In this document: in pieces, positions 35,199-46,667 of the stretch
How the letters are laid out: each line of letters begins with the position of its first letter
Position numbering within the stretch: the stretch's first letter is position 1
Source: Gossypium raimondii
Lineage: Eukaryota; Streptophyta; Magnoliopsida; Malvales; Malvaceae
Assembly (NCBI RefSeq): GCF_025698545.1
Contig: NC_068572.1
Location: 3,720,001 to 3,784,000, forward strand
Length of the DNA stretch: 64,000 nucleotides
Reading direction: 5' to 3'
Made by a program: the position numbers and the translations under genes
Notes under the pieces: generated by a model
Seen by the model: the letters and a program-made list of their open reading frames with translations, nothing else
Databases searched by the model: none
What the model was told of the DNA's origin: nothing

Positions 35199-38100
35199 AT
35201 GGGAGAGCATGAAGGGTGGACGGCGCAGCAGGCACCGAGCGGGCTATTGCCGAACGGTTTGTTACCCAATGAAGCCACCTCTATGATTAGGATGCTTGAC
35301 TCGGAACGATGGACGAAGGCTGAGGAAAGAACTGCTGAACTCATTGCCTGCATACAGCCCAATGCACCCTCGGAAGGTCGCCGTAATGCTGTTGCTGACT
35401 ATGTTCAGCGCCTCATCTCCAAATGCTTCCCTTGTCAGGTTCTATAAAATGCAACTCCATGAGAATCCCTTTTTCTTTTAGAAATGCCATTATATGAAAT
35501 TTGACATTTAGAAAAGTTTCTATGTTGTGGAAATGATTGAATGGATACGTTTGAGTAGAGAGATGAATGAATTATAGAAAAGGTTCATTCATATCAAGGA
35601 TACTTTGAGTAGAGAGATGAATGAATTATATGCAGTTTTAGCTTTTCTGGGATAGGGTGTTGGGTCCATCAATTGGTTTTAATTTGGAGTTGCTTGCTTT
35701 CTGTTGGCAGGTCTTTACTTTTGGGTCTGTGCCCCTCAAGACATATTTGCCAGATGGGGATATCGACTTAACAGCTTTCAGCAAGGATCAAAATTTGAAA
35801 GATTCTTGGGCTCATCAGGTTCGTGATATGCTGCAAAATGAAGAAAAACACGAGAATGCTGAATTCCGAGTGAAAGAAGTTCAATACATTCAGGCTGAGG
35901 TAAGGTTTTAATGAGATGCCTTTTGTTCGTAATGTCTATGGGATCTTGGATTTTGGTTTTCTCCTTAGGATCTCTTGTTTATTTCTGTCAAGGTTTTACT
36001 ATCTTTTTCTTTCCCAGATTTCTTCAATTAATTTGCACATTTGTTGACCCTTGCTACTCTGCTGGGATCTCCTTATTTCAGTGTTATTCTCCCTACACAT
36101 TTTGAGCAATTTCTTGCATAGAACTAGTTGTAGAATTCTTGAACACATTTGCTCAATGTTGTCATCTTAAATTCTTAATACCTCAATTCATTTGGATATT
36201 ATCTTTTCCTTCTTATGCACTTTCAGGTGAAGATAATAAAGTGTCTCGTAGAAAATATTGTGGTAGACATTTCATTTAATCAGCTTGGTGGATTATGTAC
36301 GCTTTGTTTCCTTGAAGAGGTTAGGTGATGCAAAACCTGCCACTGCATGTCTGCAGGTTTATTTTTGGAATGATAGACCATTTAGGAATTTCTGTAAGCT
36401 TTAACCTAACTTAATGCCCATGTGTGTAGGTTGATCTTTTGATAAATCAGAACCATTTGTTCAAACGTAGTATCATATTGATAAAGGCATGGTGTTATTA
36501 TGAGAGCCGTATACTGGGTGCTCATCATGGACTTATCTCAACCTACGCCCTGGAAACCTTAGTTCTTTACATATTCCATGTTTTCAATAATTCCTTTTCT
36601 GGACCACTCGAGGTGCATATTTTTTTTTACCTTATATATATTTTATGTTTTTTTGCATTTGTCTGCATGTCTGTCTGATATCCTTTTCATGTGTAGGTCC
36701 TATATCGTTTTCTTGAGTTCTTTAGCAAGTTTGATTGGGAAAATTTTTGTGTTAGCCTCCGGGGTCCTGTCCCAATTCGTTCGCTGCCAGACATAACAGG
36801 TACTGCAATTTCTGGGACATCTAATGCTAAGCTTTGGCCAAGAATCTTCTACTTACAGAATTTTGGCCTGTTTTGTAGTCTTAATTATATTTTTTTAAAT
36901 GCTATTTTGCAGCCGAACCTCCTCGAAGAGATGGTGGAGACTTGTTACTTAGCAAATATTTTCTTGATACTTGTAGTTCAAGATATGCTGTTTGCCAGGA
37001 AAACCAGGGCCAACCATTTGTTTCTAAATATTTCAATGTAATTGATCCTTTGCGTTTAAATAACAATCTTGGACGTAGTGTTAGTAAAGGTAGTTACATC
37101 TACAACTTTGTACTGATTATTTGTTGTAACTTTTTTTATTTGTTTCTCTTGATTTTTGTGACTTTTGTCGTCTATCATTTGGCAATCTCTGTTTCCAACA
37201 CTATGTTGCATGCTTTATTGGTTATAAGTTTCTATACCTGGCATAAATATTTGATAAATAAATGTCCTTTTAACTGTCTTAATTCTGTATGGTCCTATAG
37301 AATCCATTTGAAGGTAGATAACTATGAACTTCTAAGAGAGTCACGTGATAGAGAACTAATGAAAATAGTGAACTTAAGTTGGTGAAGAGCAAGGCGAGTA
37401 GACTTTAATGGAGGGAAGGAAGTTGGTAGCAGACTATGTTACATGAACTCAGGAGTGAGTGTTGTATATGAGCATGTGTTTGACACAAATACACTCTTTT
37501 TTCAAAAAGATTTTCATATATTCGGAGTTTGTACCCTATACTCATGTCTGAATGTGTGTTAGACATAAGTGTCAGGTGCGGTATTTTAGGAAAAAATGAA
37601 GAGTGCACGTAACATGGCTAGCAAACAGTAAGAATCTTAATTTTGTTTACTTCTACGTAGTTCTGGCGCGTACTGGAAACTCATATGATTAAGCATATCA
37701 CGAATCAAAGGTGGATACCATAAATTCTACATGTACAACTATGTAAATCTTTTTGTTAGTTTTAATGCTTTCAAGACAGCTGAGTTGTCAATTTTGTGTG
37801 CGACTGATAGGTTTTGATGTGCATGATGTTAATTTTCTATTCTCCAGGTAATTTCTTTAGGATACGCAGTGCGTTTTCATTTGGAGCTAAAAAGTTGGCA
37901 AGACTACTTGATTGTCCCAAAGAGGACCTGTATTATGAAGTAAATCAATTCTTTATGAATACATGGGAAAGGCATGGCTGTGGCCAACGTCCTGATGCAC
38001 CAAGGAATGATTTGTGGCCTTTGAGATTTTCAAATTCAGACCACACTCGTGGATCTAAGAATGTCAGAAACAATTCAAGCAGCAAGGGAAATCATATTTC

Positions 38101-41100
38101 CTCTGGGCATGAAACTGAAGCTGAAGAAGTTCAAGTATCTTGTGGTGTTCCCTCACATAATCATCCATCGGAAAGCACAATTAGTGATGTATCTACTGTT
38201 TTTCATAGCCAAAGGAGCTATGGTAGCATGAGCAACTCAAAGACCTCCGATCAGGTTAGATGGAATTGTAATTCCAATCAGAATGTTCATAATGATACTG
38301 GCCAGAGGAATTCTAAAGCGGAGAATTTGGTGACTGATGTTCAAGGAAGATATATTTTTGCAAGGACATGTTCGAGTCCTGAGCTTACTGAAACTTATGA
38401 GGAAGCTACTTCTCGAGGAAGGCGGAACAGAATGCAAGAGAGTGGGGAAAAAACACAGATTGGTTCTATGCGATCAGATACTAACAGGAGGAATAATATG
38501 GGATCTGTTATGTTGGCAAGCTATAACATTAAATCATGTGATGATCCTTCATCTACAAGGCAAACGTCAACCCGTCAAAGCATTGCTGCTGCTTCTGATC
38601 CAAACAGTCTTCTTAATGGTAACCAAGATGATTTAGGCTTGGGAACCATGGCTCAGGACTTCTCTTCGATTCCAGGTTCACAAGGAATGCATCAAGAAGA
38701 GCAGGATTTAGTGAACATGATCGCATCTTCTACAACTCATGGCTTTAATGGTCAGGTTCCTGTTCCGCTAAATTTAGCTGCAGGTCACTTACCTTTTTCT
38801 CTCCAGTCTCTATCAACTGGCTACAATCAGAGAAATTTGGGAGGGATTGTTCCCGCTAATATTCAAATGTTTCCCCATGGATTGGTTTCTCCTCCTTTGG
38901 CCCATTATATTTCTGGCATTGAATTACCCTCAAATGCAGAGAATTCCGTTGAGCCCAGTAGTGGTAATTTTGGTTCTTCAGAAATGAACCCAGGGGAAGT
39001 GGAACATGAGTTACATCATGAACACGACAGAGGCTCTGTTGGTGGTTTTGATCTTGATAATGAAAATTTTGAAATCCGTCCATCAGATGATAACCAACTT
39101 TCAACTTCAGCTGGCTATGAGGCTGGCAGCTCTGGACAGAAGTTTACAAAAGAAACTCGAGGGTCAAATAGGGAACATCATCTAGATGTTTGCCAATTTC
39201 AAGATAATAGAGCTAGTGATGTTTATTTTGATGAAAGAACTGCAAGTTCTATATCCATGCTTGCTTCGCATACTAGTTCACTCAGAAGTAAAACCTTAAC
39301 AGAAAGTTCTTGGGAAGGGTCTTCAGCAAGGGCCTCTAAGTCAGCTAGGGAGAAGCGAGGTAGGAAAACTGCTGCTTCTGTGCTTCATTTTGCCGCATGT
39401 GGGAAAGGTAAGAGTGTATCTGAACGTTCCTCTCAGGCAGATGACGATGGCAGAGATTGGAATCCACCATCAATAGGGGGCACTGAAATGGTGGAAAGAA
39501 CTATTGGACCTCAGCCGGTTGGTTCTTTTCCTGTTCCAAAGCATCAAATGCCTGGTGAGGAAGCTCAAACAAGTGGACCAGATTCATCGATACCTATTGC
39601 TCCATTCCTCTTAGGTCCAGGTTCAGGCCAAAGAACTATGGATAATTCTGGAGTTCCTCCATTGGCCTTCATGATAACAGGGCCACCAGTTCCATTTTTG
39701 TTCTGTCCTGTGTACAACATTCCAGCAGAAACGGGAACTCCAGAAGCATCAGCAGGCCATTTTAGTTGGGATGAAGGTTTGGATAACAATGATTCTGGTA
39801 AAACGTTTGAATCATCTGAGGGACTTGATCAATCTGAGGTGCTAAGTACTTCTATGAGAAAGGTTTCATCTCTTGACCCATCAGAGCATAAGTCTGACAT
39901 TCTTAACAGTGACATTGCTAGCCATTGGCAGAACTTGCTGTATGGACGGTTTTGCCAAAATTCACGATATCCTCCGAATTCGCTTTATCCTTCACCCGTC
40001 GTGGTGCCACCCATCTATTTACAAGGTCATTTCCCTTGGGATGGTCCTGGGAGACCTCTTTCTTACGACATGAATCTCTTTTCTCAACTTATGAATTATG
40101 GGCCTCATGTTCTTCCTGTTGCTCCCCTCCAATCTGTTTCAAACAGACCTGCCACATTCCAAAGATATGTTGATGAAATGCCAAGATATCACAGTGGTAC
40201 CGGGACATACCTGCCAAACCCTGTAAGTGACTTAAAACAATCTTTTATGAGCCTTTATTACTTTCAATATCTGCCTTTGGACTTGGCAAAGTTTTCAGGA
40301 GTAAGGTTGGTTACACAGTCCTGTTTTTCCCATTCCCCATTAATTGGAGATGCACAGTTATAGGGGACAATAATTTGAAATGCAATTATATGTTGGTCAT
40401 AAGACAATGCTACATTTGTCTGTTTCATCAGTTTTTGAAGTGATCTTAATATTGTTTAGCTCCCATTTTCGCATCAGTCTACCTTGAGAACTATAGCCTT
40501 CAATAATTTTGTATATGAACTTTTCTCCACTCTAGAAAGTTTCAATGAGAGAACGCCCTTCTGCAAATACAAGGAGAGGAAAATATAATCCTGATAGAAA
40601 TGACCACCATGGCGATAAAGAAGGGAACTTGAATGCCAATACAAAGTCACGAGCTGCTGGGCACAACCATGGTTGCAACCAAAATGATAAATCAAGGTTC
40701 ACATTTGACCAATTTGCTGGTGAGAGCAGAGCTGAGAGGCCCTGGGGTTCACATAGACATGATTCATTTACTTCATACCAGTCTTGGAACAGAACAGTCC
40801 GCTCAAACTCTTCACAAAGTAGCCCTGCCAGTATGCCATATGGCATGTACCCACTTGCAGCCATGAACCCCAATGGGGTGTCATCTAATGGACCTACCAT
40901 TCCATCTGTGGTCATGCTGTATCCATACGATCATAATTCCCCTACTGAACAGCTTGAATTTGGCTCTCTTGGACCATTTAGTTTCTCAGGCATGAATGAA
41001 GTATCACAGCCAAGTGATGGAAGTAGCTCCACTGGAGTATTTGATGATCAAAGGTTTTATGGTACCTCTGCTCAACGGTCATTGCCAGACCAGCCTTCTT

Positions 41101-41289
41101 CACCCACACCCACCACCAAAGGTATTTTGTCTTGTTTTTCTGAGATATAGTTTCTTTAGTAGACATGGCCAAAGCAGTCAGCTTGAAAACCACTCGGACT
41201 GCCTGTCTTGAATATTCTGGTTGTTTTTTGATGCTCTCATTTATTTCTTAACAGGGGACTTTGATTTTATTGCCAGATCCATGTCCTAG
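35199..41289 (+). CDS. Nucleotidyltransferase-fold (PAP/OAS1-like) plant protein
   Basis: Nine exons give about 1326 residues: 35199-35438, 35711-35899, 36227-36319, 36430-36612, 36697-36799, 36913-37089, 37848-40222, 40536-41121 and 41255-41289. The N-terminal third carries a DNA-polymerase-beta-type nucleotidyltransferase core. It has FGSVPLKTYLPDGDIDL with G85-S86 and carboxylates D97 and D99, and a third carboxylate D157 in VVDISFNQLGG. A PAP/OAS1 substrate-binding region follows (INQNHLFKRSIILIKAWCYY, HHGLISTYALETLVLYIF). The catalytic triad is complete, so it may be active, but the substrate is unknown. The rest, mostly one 2.4-kb exon, is Ser/Asn/Gly-rich and looks disordered. It resembles Arabidopsis At3g61690. 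The extreme C-terminus is uncertain: the family-like QLKDEEFPNL occurs just past the TAG in another frame. Confidence 0.88.
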
Positions 41290-42422
41290 AAGAATCACAA
41301 TTGAAAGATGAGGAATTCCCAAATCTTTGCTTTTCCATATGATGGAAGAAATGACGGTAGGAGTACCGATAATGAGAAAACCACCACGTTACCAGGTTTT
41401 TGTTCTCATCTCACTCCTAAAACCAAGAAGTGGATTTTCTGATTCAATGACTGCTAGTGAATTTCTCACAAGATGGTGTCATCCATGCTTCTTGGCTTTG
41501 TGCTTGTATGTACACTATGACCGACTGAAAATCATTTTTGAAAGTGCTCGGTTTTTTCGAGGTTAATAACAAAGTAATGGTGAAAAAGGAATGCAGGATT
41601 CAGTAACAGAGGTTAGTGTTTAAATTTAGGGTTCTACACATTGTAACTGAACTAGATTCTCTTCAGATTTACAACTGAGTTCTATACATCATTTTATAAA
41701 CCTCTAGTGATTAGGATGTTATTTCCCACATTGTAATAGGTTTTTCTTTTCTTTTTTCTTTTTTTTCTTTCTTAGTTTCAGTCTAACTAGCTCTCACTTT
41801 TGTTGACTTCCTTGTTGAAACTTGAAAGTTACCAGTGTACTAATAACAATTCCATGTTAAAAGAACAGAGTTGATAACAGAAAAAAATTAGAGGTGGTCA
41901 TGTTTGTTGCATGGAATGTTGTGTTCTTGCCTTGTAATAATATCTTTGTTCAAATTTATTTTATTTTTTATAGGGTTTTTCATTCATAGCAGATATATTT
42001 GCTTAATTTCCCCCTAAACCCCTCATGCAATTAAACAAAAATTCAGAAAAGAAAAAGAGAACAATAACTGGAAAGGAACAATTTTGCAACCTCTATGCTA
42101 CCGTCTTCCCTATGTTATTATTTGTTTTAAGGTCTAATTATGCTTTCGGTCCTTGTATTTTTTTGTACATCTGAAATTTAGTTTCTCTACTTTTAATCTT
42201 AAGAATTTAATTTCTTTATTCTTTTGATTTAATGATTAAAGTGTAATTGATAATATTGTCAAAGGAATTCGGTTAAATTGGTGCTCCCGTGGTAAATATT
42301 ACACCCGTGAAAAGGCCAAATAAATAATACTAAATTTAGGGTTGTAAGGTTTTTAATTCTAATTAAGGAAAAGTTGAGTGAAAGCGTGTTTTTCTTCTTA
42401 AATGTCTTTCCCACAACTTTAA
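41290..42422. other. 3' flank of the nucleotidyltransferase gene
   Basis: This includes the presumed 3' UTR. A short open stretch around 41327-41566 has no recognised domain. A frame just after the annotated stop (41285-41345) carries QLKDEEFPNL and may be the true C-terminus if splicing differs. Otherwise it is AT-rich non-coding DNA. Confidence 0.5.
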
Positions 42423-42627
42423 ATTAGTCACGGGGAGGGGCAAAGTTAGAAAAAAATTTTAGGGGCTGAAATGAAATTTTAATTTTTAAGTCATTTTAAA
42501 GGATTAAATTAAATTTTCGGGGGTTAAAGTGTAATTTTATCTTTATTAAATTAAAATTTTAAAATTTTTTAAAGAATCAAAACAATAATTTTCTATTTTA
42601 GGGGGCTGGCAAAGGATTCGTCTCTGT
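42423..42627 (+). mobile_element. Short hAT-type MITE copy
   Basis: It has the family's internal text: TGAAATGAAATTTTAATTTT, AAAGGATTAAATTAAATTTT, TTAAAGTGTAATTTTATCTT and TTTTCTATTTTAGGGGGC. The ends are GGGAGGGGCAAAG and GATTCGTCTCTG. No clear target duplication was seen. Confidence 0.6.
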
Positions 42628-42769
42628 CACAGGTAGTTTTTTTTTTTTTTTTTATTTTAAGAATGCCCAAAGTATTTTTATTTTACGGAATTTATATGAT
42701 GTTATCAATATGAATTGAATTTTAAATGTGTGGAGCATAGATTGAACATAAACCTATTTTCGCTTGTCA

Positions 42770-43140
42770 TAAATATGGATTGATATGAACATAGGTGAAG
42801 CTAGAAATCTATTTTAAGGTCAAAATTAAATTATAAAATTTTAAGAGATTCAATTGTAATATTAACAGGTTATCGTCTAAAATATAATATACAATATAAA
42901 TATAAAATGATACTTAATACGGTACAAATATGCTTGTCATAAATATGGATTGATATGAACATAGGTGAAGCTAGAAATTTATTTTAAGGTCAAAATTAAA
43001 TTATAAAATTTTAAGAGATTCAATTGTAATATTAACAGTTTATTAATTTATTATTTCATATTTTTAAAGGATTAAACTGGAAATTTGTCAACTTAGAAGG
43101 GTTGGAGTGTAATTTTACCACTTAGGGTCACTTGCTTCCA
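42770..43140 (+). mobile_element. Diverged hAT-type MITE with an internal duplication
   Basis: Left portions with AGGTGAAGCTAGAAATTTAT occur twice (42788 and 42963), each within a near-identical direct repeat of about 100 bases that begins GCTTGTCATAAATATGGATT. The right part (GGGTTGGAGTGTAATTTTAC) follows once. A tandem duplication therefore occurred after insertion. Confidence 0.55.
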
Positions 43141-43969
43141 CGATGTCATATCTGGATATGAATATAATATGAATATAAAAAATAATTTAGCTTTCATATA
43201 TAAGGTTCTAAATGAATAGAAGTTCTGTTGTAAATGAATAGAAGTTGAAACAATGGATTGCAACAATCTTATTACAATCGGACTAGATGGTTGGATCGGG
43301 AATTAGTTGAGGTATCGGTTAGGAAAAAAATATTAGATTAGTTAATTCGGAAACTGTTATGAATCAGTTAAACTAAATAAAGGATGAACTAACCCAACAA
43401 ATTAGATCAATTAAACCGATTAAATTAAACAACCAGTGACTTGAACAGTTCAACTACAAGATTATTTCTGAAAACCTTAAGATCATTTTTTAGCTTATTT
43501 ATTTTCGATTTATAAAATTAAGTTACTTAGATTCAAAATTAAATTATTTTATTTATGATGATTATACCAACATTTACGAACAAACATGATTATAAATAAT
43601 TAAAATTTTATTCTATAAAAATAAATTTAAAACAACTAAGCGTAATCTTTTACTTTTATTTATAAAATAATGAAGCATAAATATATTAATTATAAATGAA
43701 ATAAAACTCGAACAATAAATTACTTTTCGAATAATTTATTAAATTAGCTTGATACAATTTATAAATATATTTATTGATGAACCCTTATATACATTATTTT
43801 CTTAATTCAATGTATTTAATAAATAACCTCAAATTTTGTTAAGAATTGAATGTTTTCCTTTACTTTTAAAAATTTAGAAGTTAGTCCTCTTACTTCAATT
43901 TATTAGAATTTGATTCTTATACTTAATGAAATTGAGAAGTTAGTCCAGTTGTTGCTAAATAGGGTGAAG

Positions 43970-44193
43970 CCAGAAATTTTTTTTAAGAGGGGCCCGAAAT
44001 GAAATTTTAATTTTTAATAGTTTATATCTTGATAATATTTAAAGGATTAAATCAAATTTTTATAATTTTAGGGGGCTAAAGTACAATTTTACCGTTACTA
44101 ATTTAAAATTTTAAAATTTTTTAAATGGCCAAAATAGTAATATTCTATTTTAGGGTGGCCGGAGCCCTACTAGCCTCCCTAGATTTGCCTCTG
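43970..44193 (+). mobile_element. Short hAT-type MITE with 8-bp target duplication
   Basis: TTGCTAAA lies directly at both sides (43962-43969 and 44194-44201), the 8-bp signature of hAT elements. The ends read TAGGGTGAAGCCAGAAA and GATTTGCCTCTG, roughly inverted to each other. The inside is AT-rich with no coding capacity. It is the same family as 55691-55901. Confidence 0.8.
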
Positions 44194-44477
44194 TTGCTAA
44201 ACACAAGAACTTAAAATCACCAATTTTTGCTAGTTTGTTGCATACAAAAGATTGAATTGTCATTTTTTTTTCTAATTTATTGCATATAAATTGTTGAACT
44301 ACTGGCTTTTACGTCAGACAATTTGTTCAAGGTTTATAATGTTATCCAATTGGACTAATTTTTTACTTTTCATAAATAAAAAGACCAAATTCTAACAAAT
44401 TTAAGTAGAAAGATTAACTTCTCGGGTTTTTGTAAATTAGAGGAATATAATCTATAAGGGTAAACAAATGTTCTTAA

Positions 44478-45272
44478 ATTTTTAGTAAGTTTACGTTTTG
44501 GTCACTCATCTTCAAAAAGTTAGAAAATGGTCACTAAACTATTCGAAAGTTTTCATTTAAATTATTGAACTATTTGAAATTCTATTTAAAATTTTTTATT
44601 TAAGTCATTGAGTTATTAAGTTTTTCTTTTAAAAAGTCCATTTAGTGAGCTTTATGCAATGATTCAACCACGGGCGTAGCCAGGGAGTTAGTAGATGCCC
44701 TGATCCCCCCTAAAATAGAAAATTTTCTATTTAGGCGCTTTAATTTTTTTTAATTTTTAAATTAGTAAAAGTAAAATTACACTTTGCCCCCTAAAAATGA
44801 TAAAAATTTGATTTAATCCTTTAAAAATTATAAAGATATAGACTATTCAAATGGTGAAATTTTATTTTTACTATCGTAAAAATTAAAATTTAATTTTATC
44901 CCCCCTAAAAATTTTTTTGCCTTCGCTCTTGGATTATGATGAAGCAGCACCCATCAACAAGTAGAAAATCATATCTTAGATCCAAGTCGATTTGATAGTC
45001 AGTGTTGAAAATCAGAGATGAAAGTTGTTTGAATTTTAGTTCGTAGGTTTGCGATGTTCAGAGTTGTTTCACAAAAAAAAATTGTAGAAGAGAAGGGAAG
45101 GAAAACTTTTGATTGGTGCAAGCGGTGCAAATAGAGAAACTCATACAAAAGTGATTTTAACAACCTACTGACTTAAAATGAAAACTTTTGAATAGTTTAA
45201 TGACCATTTTGTAACTTTTTGAAGTTGAGTGACCAAAACCCAAACTTACTAATAGTTTAGTGACTTTAACCA
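44478..45272. mobile_element. Foldback MITE containing a nested MITE
   Basis: The left arm (TTTTTAGTAAGTTTACGTTT, then GGTCACTCATCTTCAAAAAG) pairs with the right arm over about 110 bases at high similarity. A second, inverted short hAT-type element occupies about 44668-44935. It is non-coding. Confidence 0.65.
44668..44935 (-). mobile_element. Nested short hAT-type MITE, inverted
   Basis: The text CCCCCCTAAAATAGAAAATT, AGTAAAATTACACTTTGCCC and ATCCTTTAAAAATTATAAAG is the reverse complement of the 43970/55691 family. The ends are diverged (CGGGCGTAGCCAGGG and TTGCCTTCGCTC). It sits inside the MITE at 44478-45272. Confidence 0.6.
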
Positions 45273-46581
45273 AATTATTAAAAGGACTAGAAAATTAATT
45301 ATTAATCACTCCATTGGTTGATTGCTTTCAACAGTCATTTTCTGCCCCCAATGAGGAATCCTTTTTAATTTATTACCAGAAAAATTAAAAACTACAATAA
45401 AATGCCAAAGAAAATCTCAGCCTGAGATTTTTTCTCTCTGAGCTTTTAACGATAATAAATTTATTTATTAAAATTAATTAATGTCATTATAAACCCTAAA
45501 AAAACCCCTCAAAATCTTCCATAAATTTCACTACAGCTCTGACATTCAGTGTTTTTTTTCCCCTATAAATTAAAAAAAATATTTTTATTTTTGTTCCTCG
45601 TTATAGTAAAAATATCTCTGCAAAGGCATTTCTAGAAATCATTTCTCAAGTCCCCAAGAGCTTGAATTTCTAGCTTCAATCGGGAAATTTCCGTACCGTT
45701 TGAACTTGTATCTGTTTGGTACAGTAGAATTTTCCTAAGCATTTATTTAAAATTATTATGTGTTTTTTTTTTTTTGAATTCTTAAGTTTGGATCTCTAAT
45801 TCGTCGAAGTAAAAAATATTCGATATTTTAGTTTTTTCATGCTTTCGAGAGTCGGCAATTTTGTTTGTTTATTTCTTTAAATTATTATTATTTTTTTAGA
45901 ATTGCTTAATTTAAAATTCTGGTTCACTTTCTTTATTGTTTACTTGTTTATTATAGCTAAATGCAATTCTTTTGGGTTCCTTTTAGAATCTTCGTTTTAT
46001 TTACTGAAATTGACTGTAGCTGGTTATGATTATTGCGAATTTTATTTCATTATTTTTAGATCTGTTTGATTAGATTCAAAAGCTGGAATTCTTTTTCTGC
46101 TTTATTATTTTTTTCTTTTTTGAGTGTAAAATGCGTGACGCGTAACTTGCCTTTGAAAATTGAGTAGTACCAGAAATGAAACACTGTAGTTCTTTTCGTT
46201 GATGCTTGCCTCGAAAATTTCTATTTATTAGGACATGTTTTATAATTTTGTTGGGAGTTAATGAATTTGACCTAACGGTCGATTTTGAGCAATGCGGTTG
46301 CGTTGGAGTTAATGATGAATAAACGTCCTTAATTTTAGGAAATTAATTGGTGAATTTGAGAATAGCTAAGCATGGTGTATTTCTTTGTTTTTGGTTCTAA
46401 CCCTAGTAAGTGGCATATGGGGTGCATTCTTGTTTCATTATGAACAGGGTTTTGTTTTTATCATTATGAACAGGGTTTTGTTTTTATCTGTCTAAATTTA
46501 TAGCTTTTAGTCAGGAACAGTTCCCTTCATGGTGCTATTGGCTCACAACATTGTGATTGTAAATTTCTTCACAGGTTGGAT
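45273..46581 (+). promoter_or_regulatory. Promoter and 5' leader of the 1589-family gene
   Basis: The pyrimidine-rich stretch with AACCCTAAAAAAACCCC near 45492 looks like the transcription start area. It is followed by a probable leader intron ending at TTCTTCACAG (46574). The first leader exon would end somewhere around 45700, which I cannot fix by eye. Confidence 0.4.
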
Positions 46582-46629
46582 ATGGTTACTCAGATGCAGA
46601 CATTCTTAGATGGGGAGTGTCTGAGCTGA
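46582..46629 (+). promoter_or_regulatory. Upstream ORF 1 of the 1589-family gene
   Basis: A 15-codon ORF starting MVTQMQTFLDGECLS ends at TGA 46627-46629, 34 bases before the main ATG. It lies in the same presumed leader exon as the main start. Confidence 0.6.
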
Positions 46630-46637
46630 GCAAAGAG

Positions 46638-46667
46638 ATGCTGGATATCGGCTTTCAGTTGGAATGA
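46638..46667 (+). promoter_or_regulatory. Upstream ORF 2 overlapping the main start codon
   Basis: A nine-codon ORF (MLDIGFQLE) ends in a TGA at 46665-46667 that overlaps the main ATG at 46664-46666, giving ATGA. Such an overlap would force either leaky scanning or termination-reinitiation. Confidence 0.6.

Noticed and set aside
40532-40915. Minus-strand open frame over an exon of the nucleotidyltransferase gene
   Set aside because: It is a mirror frame of a conserved coding exon with no features of its own.
41327-41566. Open frame after the nucleotidyltransferase stop codon as a separate small gene
   Set aside because: No recognised domain and no promoter evidence; it may be UTR, or partly the alternative C-terminus already noted.
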